From: Myxococcales bacterium
GTDB lineage: Bacteria > Myxococcota_A > Polyangia > Palsa-1104
Reading direction: 5' to 3'
Length of the DNA stretch: 36,319 nt
Assembly (NCBI GenBank): GCA_028287105.1
Contig: JAQBQH010000375.1
Coordinates: 1 to 36,319 of the forward strand
Each line of letters opens with the position of its first letter. The stretch's first letter is position 1. The translations under genes and the position numbers were made by a program. Positions 5,746 through 13,311 of this stretch are shown here, one piece after another. The notes beneath the pieces are model-generated. The model saw only the letters and a program-made list of their open reading frames with translations, was not told the DNA's origin and did no database searches.

Positions 5746-7479
5746 GTGGCCCACGTCGTCGGCATCGATCTCGGCACTACCAATTCGCTCGTGGCGCATA
5801 TGCGCGGGGATCGCCCCGAAATCATCGCCAACGAGGCGGGCAAGCGGCTCACGCCGTCGATCGTCGGGCTCGACAAGGCGGACAAGATCCACGTCGGCGA
5901 CACCGCCAAGAATCAGCTGATCGCGATGCCCGATCGCACGGTCGCCGAGGTCAAGCGGCTCATGGGCACCTCGCAAAAGGTGCGGCTGGGCGCACGCGAG
6001 TACACGCCGCAAGAGGTATCGGCGTTCGTGCTCAAGCGCCTCAAGGACGACGCCGAGCGCTACCTCGGAGGAGCGGTCGCCGAGGCGGTGATCACGGTGC
6101 CGGCCTACTTCACCGACGCGCAGCGGCAGGCGACCAAGGACGCGGGCGAGCTGGCCGGTTTCCGCGTCGATCGCATCTTGAATGAACCGACCGCCGCGGC
6201 GCTCGCCTACGGGCTCGACCATCTGGACAAGGAGCAGTTCGTCCTCGTCTTCGATCTCGGCGGCGGCACCTTCGACGTCAGCGTGCTCGAGATGTTCGAG
6301 GGAGTGCTCGACGTCAAGGCGTCGGCGGGCAACAACCACCTCGGCGGTGGCGACTTCGATCGCACGGTGGCCGAGTGGCTGGCGAAAGACTTCGAGGCGG
6401 CGCACGGCATCGATCTGCGGCGCGACGTAAAGGCGATGGTGCGCCTGAAGTCGGCGGCCGAGCAGGCGAAGATGGAGCTCTCGTCGATGACGTCGACGAC
6501 CATCATGCTGCCGTTCCTCGCCGTCAAAGGGGCCGAGCCGCTCTCGCTCGAGACCGAGCTGACGCGGCAGAAGCTCGAGGAGCTGATCGGTCCCATGATC
6601 CGCTCGACGATCGAGCCGGTCGAGAGCGCGCTGCGCGACGCCAAGCTCGACAAGTCGCGCATCACCGACGTGGTGCTCGTCGGTGGCAGCTCGCGCATTC
6701 CGCTGGTGCAGGCGCTCCTGGCCGATTACTTCGGCAAGGAGGCGCGCCGCGGCGTGCATCCCGATGAGGCCATCGCGCTCGGCGCGGCGGTGCAGGCGGG
6801 CTTGAAGTCGGGCGCCATCTCGACCGAGCGCGGCATCATGATCACCGACGTCTGCCCGTTCACGCTCGGCGTCGAAGTGGTGGCCAACACCGGGTCGCAG
6901 CGCATGCCGGGCATGTTCTCGCCGATCATTCCGCGCAACTCGACGGTGCCGGTGTCGCGCACCGAGGTCTACTCGACGACGGGCGAGCAGCAGCGCGTCG
7001 TCGACATCAAGGTCTACCAGGGCGAGTCGCGGCTGGTGAAGAACAACACCTTTCTCGATTCGTACACCATCGACGGGATTCCGGCGGCGCCGGCGGGGCA
7101 CGAGAAGGTGGCCATCACCTTTACGTACGACGTCAACGGCATCTTGAACGTGAAGACCAAGATCGTGTCGACGGGCAAGGAGGCGGCGCTGTGCGTCGAC
7201 AAGTCGGCGCAGCGCATGTCCGACGGCGAGAAGGGCGCGGCCAAGGAGCGGCTGGACGGGGAATGGAAGAAGCCGACCGCTGACAGCGCACAGCCGGGTG
7301 ATGCGACCGGGCCGCTCGTCGCGGCGGCGATGGCGAAGTTGCCGTCGGTGAATGGGACGAATAAGGCGCGGCTCGAGGAGCTGGTGGGGCGCTTGAAGTC
7401 GGCGAGCGCGCGCGGCGACGCGAGCGAGAGTGCGCGGCTCGACGGCGAGCTGACGAACCTCCTGTTCGAGCTGGACTGA
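5746..7479 (+). CDS. Short Hsp70 (DnaK-like) chaperone
   Basis: 577 residues from GTG 5746, which has GGAGG 7 bases upstream and places GIDLGTTNS at residues 6-14, the normal N-terminus. The ATPase domain is complete: phosphate 1 loop, VPAYFTDAQRQATKDAGELA, NEPTAAALAYG, FDLGGGTFDVSV and VLVGGSSRIP. The linker reads IMITDVCPFTLG rather than the usual D-VLLLDVTPLSLG. The substrate-binding beta domain follows, but the alpha lid is reduced and Ala/Gly-rich, so the protein is about 60 residues shorter than classical DnaK. It is therefore likely a specialised Hsp70 rather than the housekeeping copy. Its stop codon touches the start of the TPR-Lon gene, and a J-like protein follows, implying a dedicated chaperone operon. 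No grpE is present. Confidence 0.88.
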   Translation: MAHVVGIDLGTTNSLVAHMRGDRPEIIANEAGKRLTPSIVGLDKADKIHVGDTAKNQLIAMPDRTVAEVKRLMGTSQKVRLGAREYTPQEVSAFVLKRLKDDAERYLGGAVAEAVITVPAYFTDAQRQATKDAGELAGFRVDRILNEPTAAALAYGLDHLDKEQFVLVFDLGGGTFDVSVLEMFEGVLDVKASAGNNHLGGGDFDRTVAEWLAKDFEAAHGIDLRRDVKAMVRLKSAAEQAKMELSSMTSTTIMLPFLAVKGAEPLSLETELTRQKLEELIGPMIRSTIEPVESALRDAKLDKSRITDVVLVGGSSRIPLVQALLADYFGKEARRGVHPDEAIALGAAVQAGLKSGAISTERGIMITDVCPFTLGVEVVANTGSQRMPGMFSPIIPRNSTVPVSRTEVYSTTGEQQRVVDIKVYQGESRLVKNNTFLDSYTIDGIPAAPAGHEKVAITFTYDVNGILNVKTKIVSTGKEAALCVDKSAQRMSDGEKGAAKERLDGEWKKPTADSAQPGDATGPLVAAAMAKLPSVNGTNKARLEELVGRLKSASARGDASESARLDGELTNLLFELD

Positions 7480-9102
7480 GTGGCGCACCCGTTTCTCGAC
7501 GAGCTGAAGCGCGAGGTGGTGCTGCGGCCGGACGATCCGGCGGCGCGCTACCGTCTGGCGGAGGCGCTCTTTGCCGACGGCGACTTCACGACGGCGGCGC
7601 GGCAGCTCGAGCGGGCCGTCAAGCTCGACGGTACCGACGCCAACGCGCGCCGCCTTCTGGCCAAGACCTACGAACGCGCAGGGCGCGGGCCCGACGCGCT
7701 GCGTACGCTCGAGGAGCTGGCGAAGCGGACGCCCGATGACGTCTCGACGCGCGAGGAGCTCACCGAGCTGTTCCTGGCGCAGGGGCGGGTCGACGATGCG
7801 CTCGTGCACGCGGAGGAGGCGGCGCGGCTGTCGCCAACCGATCCCAAGCGCCATCGCGCGGCGGCCGATCTGTATCGCATGAAGCGGCTGTTGCCGCAGG
7901 CGAAGGAGGCGCTCGAGCGCGCGCAGCGGCTCGTGCCCGAGGACCCGCACATCGCGGCCGAATTGCGCGAGCTGTACCTGGAGCTCGGCGACGACGCCGC
8001 CTCGGAGCGCGTGGCGGGCGTGCGCGACCGCAGCTACTTCCTGCATCAGGCGCGCACCGCGCTCGCGACCAAGCAGCTGGCGCGCGAGACGAGCCAGGGC
8101 ACCCTCAAGCTCGCCGCCGAGGCGCTCGCGGCCGGCGATACCACCGGCGTCAAGCGCGCGCTGGTGGCCGCTGCACCGTCCGAGAAGTCGAGCGCGGCGT
8201 ACGAGTTTCTGCGCGGCGAGGTGCTCTTGATCGACGGCGAGACCGAGCGCGCCGAGCGCGCGTTCCGCTCCTGCACCGAGCGCGCCGTCGACTTCGGCCT
8301 CGCCTACAACCGGCTCGGCGACCTCTTGCAGCATCGCGGCGCCTTGCGCGACGCGGTCGCCCTGTACGAGCTGTCGATTCGGCACAGCCCCGACGACGCC
8401 AACGCCTACGAAGATCTGGGCGACGTCTACGCCACGCTCGGCGAGCGCGAAAAGGCGCTCGAGATGTATCGCGCCGCCGCCGATCGCGATCCCAAATCGC
8501 GCGCCGCCGACAAGCTGCGCTCGCTCGACGACGCCGCGCGTGCCGCCGCCGCGACCGAGCCGGCCATCGGCAAGATCGGCGTCCTCGGCTGGACCCCGTC
8601 GGGAGGCGCGGTCTCGCCGCTCGAGGCGGTCGCCGTCGTCGGTCAGGGGCAGCTCATCTTCAGCGGCAACGTCGGGCCGACCTCGCGCGAGGCGGGCCTG
8701 GTCGCCTTCTCCTGCTTGAAGTACAAAGCGCGCGACCTCGGCATCGGCGAGCTGGTGTCGTCGTACGATCTGCATCTGCACTTCACCGACACCGAGGTGG
8801 GCAAGGACGGGCCCTCGTCGGGCCTCGCGCTCGTGCTGGCCGGGATCTCCGCCTATCAGCAGCGCCCCTTGCGCGCGCAGCTGGCAGCGACGGGAGAGAT
8901 CACCATCCACGGCGAGGTGAAGGCGGTCGGCGGCATCCACGAGAAGATCGTGGCCGCCCGCCTGGCCGGCTTCCGCACGGTGCTGATGCCGCGACGCAAC
9001 ATCAAGGAGGCGCGCGAGCTGCCGTCCGAGGTGGCGTCGAAGATCGAGATTATCTTCGTGGATACGGTGGCCGAGGCCGTAGCCAAGGCGTTGGTCGGGT
9101 GA
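7480..9102 (+). CDS. TPR protein with C-terminal ATPase-less Lon protease domain
   Basis: 540 residues, GTG start directly after the Hsp70 stop. Residues 1-350 hold about eight TPR-type helical repeats (A-x-x-Y, A-L and DP-signature positions recur, for example PDDANAYEDLGDVYATLGER). Residues about 365-540 match the Lon proteolytic domain: KDGPSSGLAL carries the serine S446, and GGIHEKIVAA carries the lysine K489. The 43-residue spacing equals that of E. coli Lon (S679/K722), so the dyad looks intact. There is no AAA+ module (no Walker A or B) and no Lon N-domain. The TPRs presumably recruit a substrate or the adjacent Hsp70; delivery by Hsp70 instead of an AAA+ unfoldase is inference. No signal peptide, so cytoplasmic. 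The stop overlaps the next frame. Confidence 0.85.
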   Translation: MAHPFLDELKREVVLRPDDPAARYRLAEALFADGDFTTAARQLERAVKLDGTDANARRLLAKTYERAGRGPDALRTLEELAKRTPDDVSTREELTELFLAQGRVDDALVHAEEAARLSPTDPKRHRAAADLYRMKRLLPQAKEALERAQRLVPEDPHIAAELRELYLELGDDAASERVAGVRDRSYFLHQARTALATKQLARETSQGTLKLAAEALAAGDTTGVKRALVAAAPSEKSSAAYEFLRGEVLLIDGETERAERAFRSCTERAVDFGLAYNRLGDLLQHRGALRDAVALYELSIRHSPDDANAYEDLGDVYATLGEREKALEMYRAAADRDPKSRAADKLRSLDDAARAAAATEPAIGKIGVLGWTPSGGAVSPLEAVAVVGQGQLIFSGNVGPTSREAGLVAFSCLKYKARDLGIGELVSSYDLHLHFTDTEVGKDGPSSGLALVLAGISAYQQRPLRAQLAATGEITIHGEVKAVGGIHEKIVAARLAGFRTVLMPRRNIKEARELPSEVASKIEIIFVDTVAEAVAKALVG

Positions 9103-9113
9103 AAGGGAGAACG

Positions 9114-11687
9114 ATGGGAAACGCGTCGCAGAATTTCTACGAGGTCCTCGGGATCGATCGCGCCGCCGACGAGCGCGCGGTCAAGAAGGCCTACTTCGCG
9201 TTGGTGCGGAAGTTCCCGCCCGAGACCCATCCGGAGGAGTTCAAGCGGGTGCGCGAGGCCTACGAGGTCCTGGCCAATCCGCAGTCGCGCGCCGACTACG
9301 ACGCGGTCAACGAGTACGACAAATATGGAGCCGAGATCTCGACGCGCCTCAAGGCCGCGACCGAGGCGATGGAGTGCGCCGACTGGCCGCGCGCGCAGTC
9401 GGAGCTGGTCGCGGTGCTCGAGCAGCAGCCGCAGCTGCACTTCGCGCGCGACCTCCTCGGCATGGCCTACCTCAACGCCCACCGTCCGTCGGACGCGATG
9501 CGCGAGTTCGATCGCCTGGTCAACGAGCAGCCGGCCAACGCGGTCTATCACCTGCACAAGGGCTACGCGCACTACGCGCAGAACCAGTACGTGCCGGCCA
9601 TCGACTGCTATCGCGAATCGCGCAAGCTCGATCCCAACGACACGCGCTCGCTCGTGGCCACGGCCGATTGTCTGGTCGCGCAGAAGCAGTACGAGCCGGC
9701 GCTCCTGGAGCTCGACCGCGCCATCAACCTCGACGGCAGCGTCGACTTCGACGACTTCGTCTTCTTCATGCGCAAGGTGCAGATCCAGCTCCTCCGCGAT
9801 CGCGCCGACCTCGCCGATCAGGAGCTCGACGAGATCTTCAAGATCTTGCCCGAGGATCCCGACACCAAGAAGTACGTCGCCACGCGTCTGGCGTCGCTGG
9901 CGTCGGACCTCTTCGCCATGAAGCGCTCGGCCGACGCCAATCGCCTGCTCGTGCGCTGTAAGCAGCTCGATCCGTCGCGGAAGTCGATGGAGTTCACCTT
10001 CCCCGCGCGCACCAAGCTGCGCATCGCGCTCTTGCCGGAGGCGTCGCGCGCCTGGCTGATCGCGCACGCCAAGGAGTGGACGGCCGGCAAGCTCAAGCAC
10101 AACGCCAAGGCCGGGCCGATCCTGCTCCTCATCCTGGCCATCGGCCTCGAGCTGGCCGCGCTCAACTCGGGCTTCAACACGCGCCGCGCGTGGGACGGCG
10201 GACAGCGCGTCCTCATGTTCCTGTTCCTCGTCGGTGCGCCGCTCTTCTTGGCCTGGTCGGTGCGCCGCGTGACGCGCGTGTCGAAGAGCCCCTACGGCAA
10301 GTACACGACGATCCATCCGTGCCACCTCTTGCAGGTCGAGGTCGATCAGCTGACGGTCTGGCCGCTCGTCAACCTGCACGACGTCGGGCTCACGCACCAC
10401 TCGACCAACGGCGTCTACTCGCACACCATCTGCCGGCTCAACTTCGCCGGCACCATCTGCAACATCACGATTCGCGGGCAGCAGGCGTCGGTCGACTGGG
10501 CCAACCTGGTGCTCGAGCAGCGGCGCAAGGTGCTCGACCTCATGGCCATGGGCCTGCTCGAGGCGGAGGACGGCTTCGATCTGATCCCGCCCGCGCTTTT
10601 GCAACCCGGCAAGGTGGGGCCGGCCGCGCCGAAGGATCCCGCCGCGCGCGCCTGGTACGGCGGCGCCGTCGCCGCGGGCGCGCTCCTGTTCGCGATCGCC
10701 ATCCCGGTCAACCTCGGCGCCGCCGAGCGCTACGCGTGGACGTCGGCCGATCGCTATCCCAACCTCACCGCCTATCGTGACTACGTCGACTCGTTCCCGA
10801 GCGGCACGCACGCGGCCGAGGCGAAGGCGCGGATCGCCGGCATGTACGACCGCGCCATCGCGCAGTACAGCGCGCGCGCCGGATCGACGTCGGCGGGCTC
10901 CAAGGCGATCGTCACGGTCCTGCACGCGCTCGAGGAATCCGATGCGCGCGCGGTCACCGTCACCTACGACTCGTCGATCGACTTCAGCGCCATCAAGGCC
11001 GCCGGCGAGCGCGGCATCACCGACGCCGAGCCCGCCTTCAGCGCATCGGAGAGCAAGTCACGGGAGCGCGCCATCACGCAGGCGATGCGCGACGCCTTCG
11101 GCCGCGTCGTCGGCTACGACATCATCGACTTCGACGACGGTGCTGCGCGCTATTCGTACGATTACGTCAACCACCGCCAGCGCGAGAAGAAGGCCGCGCC
11201 GGTCACCTTCGCCATCAAGTATCGCGTCGGGCCGTCGGGCACCGTGTACGAGTCGACGACGGGTTCGAAGCGCAAGTTCTACGGCATCCTCTTCGACTGG
11301 CAGCTCGCCATCACCGACGCCAAGGGCGCCGAGCTCTACAAGACCCAGCTCAGCTCCGCGCCGGCGAAGAACATCCGCTACACCACCTACGGCGCCGTGC
11401 AGAGCGACATCCTGCCCTACACGAAGATGGCGGAGTCGGCGTTCGACGAGTTCGGCCGCAAGCTGGCCGGTGACTTCGGCGTCAGCATCGCCAAGCCGGC
11501 GGGCGCCGATTTCGACGGCGCGGGCGACGATGCGCCGCCGCCGCCGACCGGTCTGGGCAAGAACCGCGTGGGCGGGTCGCCGGCGCTGAACAAGACGCTA
11601 GAGAACATGTACAACGATCCCAACACGCCCGAAGCGACGAAGAAGATCTTGCGCGACATGATGAATCGCGGCGCACAGCCGCGCTGA
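9114..11687 (+). CDS. J-like domain / TPR membrane protein
   Basis: 857 residues. ATG 9114 is preceded by AGGGAGA; an in-frame GTG at 9099 overlaps the previous stop. Residues 1-70 are a J-like domain (FYEVLGIDRAADERAVKKAY, then REAYEVLANPQSRADYD). The HPD motif is missing: ungapped alignment of helix II gives P35-P36-E37, and H39-P40-E41 lies four residues on. The helix II-III loop is shortened. Residues about 75-320 contain TPR-type repeats. Two membrane helices follow (about 335-355 and 363-384), then a soluble loop of about 130 residues, a third helix (about 514-535), a YRDYVDSFPSGTHAAEAKARI-type motif and a domain of about 290 residues that I do not recognise. It probably tethers the Hsp70/TPR-Lon pair to the inner membrane; that is inference. 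Confidence 0.8.
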   Translation: MGNASQNFYEVLGIDRAADERAVKKAYFALVRKFPPETHPEEFKRVREAYEVLANPQSRADYDAVNEYDKYGAEISTRLKAATEAMECADWPRAQSELVAVLEQQPQLHFARDLLGMAYLNAHRPSDAMREFDRLVNEQPANAVYHLHKGYAHYAQNQYVPAIDCYRESRKLDPNDTRSLVATADCLVAQKQYEPALLELDRAINLDGSVDFDDFVFFMRKVQIQLLRDRADLADQELDEIFKILPEDPDTKKYVATRLASLASDLFAMKRSADANRLLVRCKQLDPSRKSMEFTFPARTKLRIALLPEASRAWLIAHAKEWTAGKLKHNAKAGPILLLILAIGLELAALNSGFNTRRAWDGGQRVLMFLFLVGAPLFLAWSVRRVTRVSKSPYGKYTTIHPCHLLQVEVDQLTVWPLVNLHDVGLTHHSTNGVYSHTICRLNFAGTICNITIRGQQASVDWANLVLEQRRKVLDLMAMGLLEAEDGFDLIPPALLQPGKVGPAAPKDPAARAWYGGAVAAGALLFAIAIPVNLGAAERYAWTSADRYPNLTAYRDYVDSFPSGTHAAEAKARIAGMYDRAIAQYSARAGSTSAGSKAIVTVLHALEESDARAVTVTYDSSIDFSAIKAAGERGITDAEPAFSASESKSRERAITQAMRDAFGRVVGYDIIDFDDGAARYSYDYVNHRQREKKAAPVTFAIKYRVGPSGTVYESTTGSKRKFYGILFDWQLAITDAKGAELYKTQLSSAPAKNIRYTTYGAVQSDILPYTKMAESAFDEFGRKLAGDFGVSIAKPAGADFDGAGDDAPPPPTGLGKNRVGGSPALNKTLENMYNDPNTPEATKKILRDMMNRGAQPR
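11667..11683. terminator. Hairpin at the end of the Hsp70 operon
   Basis: CGCGGC (11667-11672) and GCCGCG (11678-11683) form a 6-bp GC stem with a 5-nt loop, ending two bases before the TGA of the J-like gene. There is no T tract. It lies at a convergent boundary with the zinc-ribbon gene. Confidence 0.3.
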
Positions 11688-11707
11688 CGCTACCTCGACG
11701 GCACGGG

Positions 11708-11878
11708 CTACTTGGCGATGGCGGGGAACTTCAGCGTCGGCTGGCCCGGCGGCGGCGTCAGCTCGGCAGGCTCGATCTTGTGCACCGGAACCGTCGCACC
11801 GCCGCACTGACGGCAATCGGGCAGGAGCCCCGCCGTCGAGCCCTCGAAGAGGAACTTACACTTCAGGCAACGAACCAT
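11708..11878 (-). CDS. 56-aa zinc-ribbon protein
   Basis: A 56-residue protein with two Cys pairs, C4-x2-C7 and C22-x2-C25 (MVRCLKCKF ... DCRQCGG), a rubredoxin-type zinc-ribbon knuckle arrangement, and a Pro-rich tail. The ATG at 11876-11878 immediately precedes the first Cys pair. It is the third gene in a minus-strand run after the beta-synthase and gamma-lyase (38-bp gap), so it may be co-transcribed with cysteine biosynthesis. It could bind Zn(II) or act as a small nucleic-acid or protein adaptor; no function can be assigned. Coding confidence rests on the Cys pattern and the compact fit between neighbours. Confidence 0.65.
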   Translation of the reverse strand: MVRCLKCKFLFEGSTAGLLPDCRQCGGATVPVHKIEPAELTPPPGQPTLKFPAIAK

Positions 11879-11916
11879 GCGCTTGAACGTACGCGAGGAA
11901 CCGCGGACGGCAAGTG

Positions 11917-13092
11917 TTACGAATCTGCACGCTCGAGCGCCTGCGAGAGGTCGCCAATCAGATCGTCGACATGCTCGATGCCGACCGAGATGCGCACCAT
12001 GCCGTCGGAGATGCCGAGCTTCTGCCGGTTCGCGGGCGGGATGGACGCGTGCGTCATGATGGCCGGATGCTCGATCAGCGACTCGACGCCGCCGAGCGAC
12101 TCGGCGCAGGCGAACAGCTGGGTGGCGCGCAGCATGGCGCGGGCGCGCTCGAGCGCCGGCTTCTTGCCGTCCTTGAGCACGAACGAGATCATGCCGCCCG
12201 GTCCGCGCATCTGCCGTTCGGCGAGCGCCGCCTGCGGATGCGACTTCAGCCCCGGGTAGATGACCTTCTCGACGGCGGCGTGCGCCTCGAGCCAGGCCGC
12301 CACCTTGCGCGCGTTCTCGACGTGACGCTCCATGCGCACGTGCAGCGTCTTGGTGCCGCGCATGACCAGAAAGCAATCCATCGGCGACGGCACGGCGCCG
12401 ATCGCGTTCTGGAAGAAGGCCAGCCGCTCGAAGACCTCGTCGTCGCTGGTGACCGCGACGCCACCGACGACGTCGGCATGGCCGTTCAGGTACTTGGTCG
12501 TCGAGTGCACGACGATGGTGGCGCCGAGATCGAGCGGCCGCTGCAGCGCCGGCGTCAGGAACGTGTTGTCGACCGCGAGCCAGACGTTGCGCTTCTTGCA
12601 GATGTCGGCGACGGCGGCGATGTCGCACAGCTTGAGCAGCGGATTGGTCGGCGTCTCCACCCAGACCAGTTTCGTCGTCGGCCGCATCGCCTCGCCGAAG
12701 GCGGCGGGGTTGGTCGGATCGACGTAGCTGGTCTCGATGCCGAGCTGCTTCATGACGCGCTCGAAGATGCGATAGGTGCCGCCGTAGAGATCGTCGCCGG
12801 CGACGACGTGATCGCCCGCGCGCAGCATGTGCAGGATGGTCGTGGTGGCCGCGCAGCCGGACGCGAAGGCGAGGCCGTAGCGCCCGCCCTCGAGCGCCGC
12901 GATGTTCGCCTCGAGCGCCTGGCGCGTCGGGTTCTGCGAGCGCGAATACTCGTAGCCCTTGTGCTCGCCGGGGCCCGCCTGCACGTACGTCGACGTCAGG
13001 TAGACCGGCACCGAGATCGCGCCCGTCGTCGGATCGGGCGCCTGACCGGCATGAATGGCGAGCGTCTCGAGATGCTTCGACTTGGTATTCAT
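11917..13092 (-). CDS. Cys/Met metabolism PLP enzyme, probably cystathionine gamma-lyase
   Basis: 391 residues, full length for the trans-sulfuration PLP family. Landmarks are YEYSRSQNPTRQALE (phosphate and substrate site), LAFASGCAATTTILHML, the aspartate region WLAVDNTFLTP, the Schiff-base lysine K200 in HSTTKYLNGHADVVGG, and a C-terminal SLGGVESLIEHPA substrate-carboxylate loop. Members act as cystathionine gamma-synthase, gamma-lyase or O-acylhomoserine sulfhydrylase, and sequence alone does not separate them. Because it follows a cystathionine beta-synthase, gamma-lyase activity (cystathionine to cysteine, 2-oxobutyrate and ammonia) is favoured. ATG 13090-13092 is chosen because homologues start just before LETLAIHAGQ; a GTG lies 18 bp upstream. 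Hairpins lie in its leader. Confidence 0.85.
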   Translation of the reverse strand: MNTKSKHLETLAIHAGQAPDPTTGAISVPVYLTSTYVQAGPGEHKGYEYSRSQNPTRQALEANIAALEGGRYGLAFASGCAATTTILHMLRAGDHVVAGDDLYGGTYRIFERVMKQLGIETSYVDPTNPAAFGEAMRPTTKLVWVETPTNPLLKLCDIAAVADICKKRNVWLAVDNTFLTPALQRPLDLGATIVVHSTTKYLNGHADVVGGVAVTSDDEVFERLAFFQNAIGAVPSPMDCFLVMRGTKTLHVRMERHVENARKVAAWLEAHAAVEKVIYPGLKSHPQAALAERQMRGPGGMISFVLKDGKKPALERARAMLRATQLFACAESLGGVESLIEHPAIMTHASIPPANRQKLGISDGMVRISVGIEHVDDLIGDLSQALERADS

Positions 13093-13119
13093 GGCGGCAG
13101 AAGCTAGCACAACTCGGAA

Positions 13120-13136
13120 ACCTGGAGGTTCCAGGT
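13120..13136. repeat. Inverted repeat in the gamma-lyase leader
   Basis: ACCTGGA (13120-13126) and TCCAGGT (13130-13136) form a perfect 7-bp stem with a 3-nt loop, starting 28 bp upstream of the lyase ATG on the minus strand. It could be an operator or an mRNA hairpin in the leader. Confidence 0.35.
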
Positions 13137-13171
13137 AGGGGACTGTGGCCCCGCGCGCCGCTGCTCAACTA

Positions 13172-13200
13172 TGCGGAACCGCAATGCCGTAACGCGGCAT
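13172..13200. repeat. Two abutting inverted repeats between the CBS and gamma-lyase genes
   Basis: TGCGG-AA-CCGCA (13172-13183) is followed with no gap by ATGCCG-TAACG-CGGCAT (13184-13200). Together with the 13120-13136 repeat, three inverted repeats fill the 209-bp gap. I recognise no known riboswitch here. A structured leader or a regulator-binding site is possible. Confidence 0.35.
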
Positions 13201-13226
13201 CGTGCGTGCAGTAGCCTATTTGACCT

Positions 13227-13298
13227 ATGCGCACGCCGTACGTCTTATTGTTCCTCGCCGCGCTGGCGGGAATCCTGTCGCTGATCTTCGCGCGCTGA
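13227..13298 (+). CDS. Possible 23-aa single-helix membrane peptide
   Basis: A very short frame, ATG 13227 to TGA 13298, encodes a peptide that begins MRTPYV and is almost wholly hydrophobic until a final Ala-Arg. This is the composition of a single-pass small membrane protein. It runs antisense to the transsulfuration genes and lies in their intergenic gap, 3 bp from the CBS stop. No clear ribosome-binding site precedes it, so it may be chance. The strongly hydrophobic, in-frame composition in a non-coding gap is the only support. Confidence 0.25.
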   Translation: MRTPYVLLFLAALAGILSLIFAR

Positions 13299-13311
13299 GC
13301 GCTAGGCGCGC
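13290..13311. terminator. Hairpin at the end of the CBS gene
   Basis: GCGCGC (13290-13295) and GCGCGC (13306-13311) can pair around a 10-nt centre that includes the AGCGCT palindrome. The element spans the CBS stop (13302-13304 on minus) and the end of the 23-aa frame on plus. No T tract follows. Confidence 0.25.

Noticed and set aside
5602-8940. Very long open frame on the minus strand opposite the Hsp70 and TPR-Lon genes
   Set aside because: Its translation is Arg/Leu/Ala-rich low complexity without motifs, and the plus strand carries full Hsp70 and Lon signatures. It is an antisense shadow of GC-biased third positions.
13184-13200. SAM or SAH riboswitch upstream of the gamma-lyase
   Set aside because: The stems do not match any riboswitch consensus I can recall; kept only as unexplained inverted repeats.
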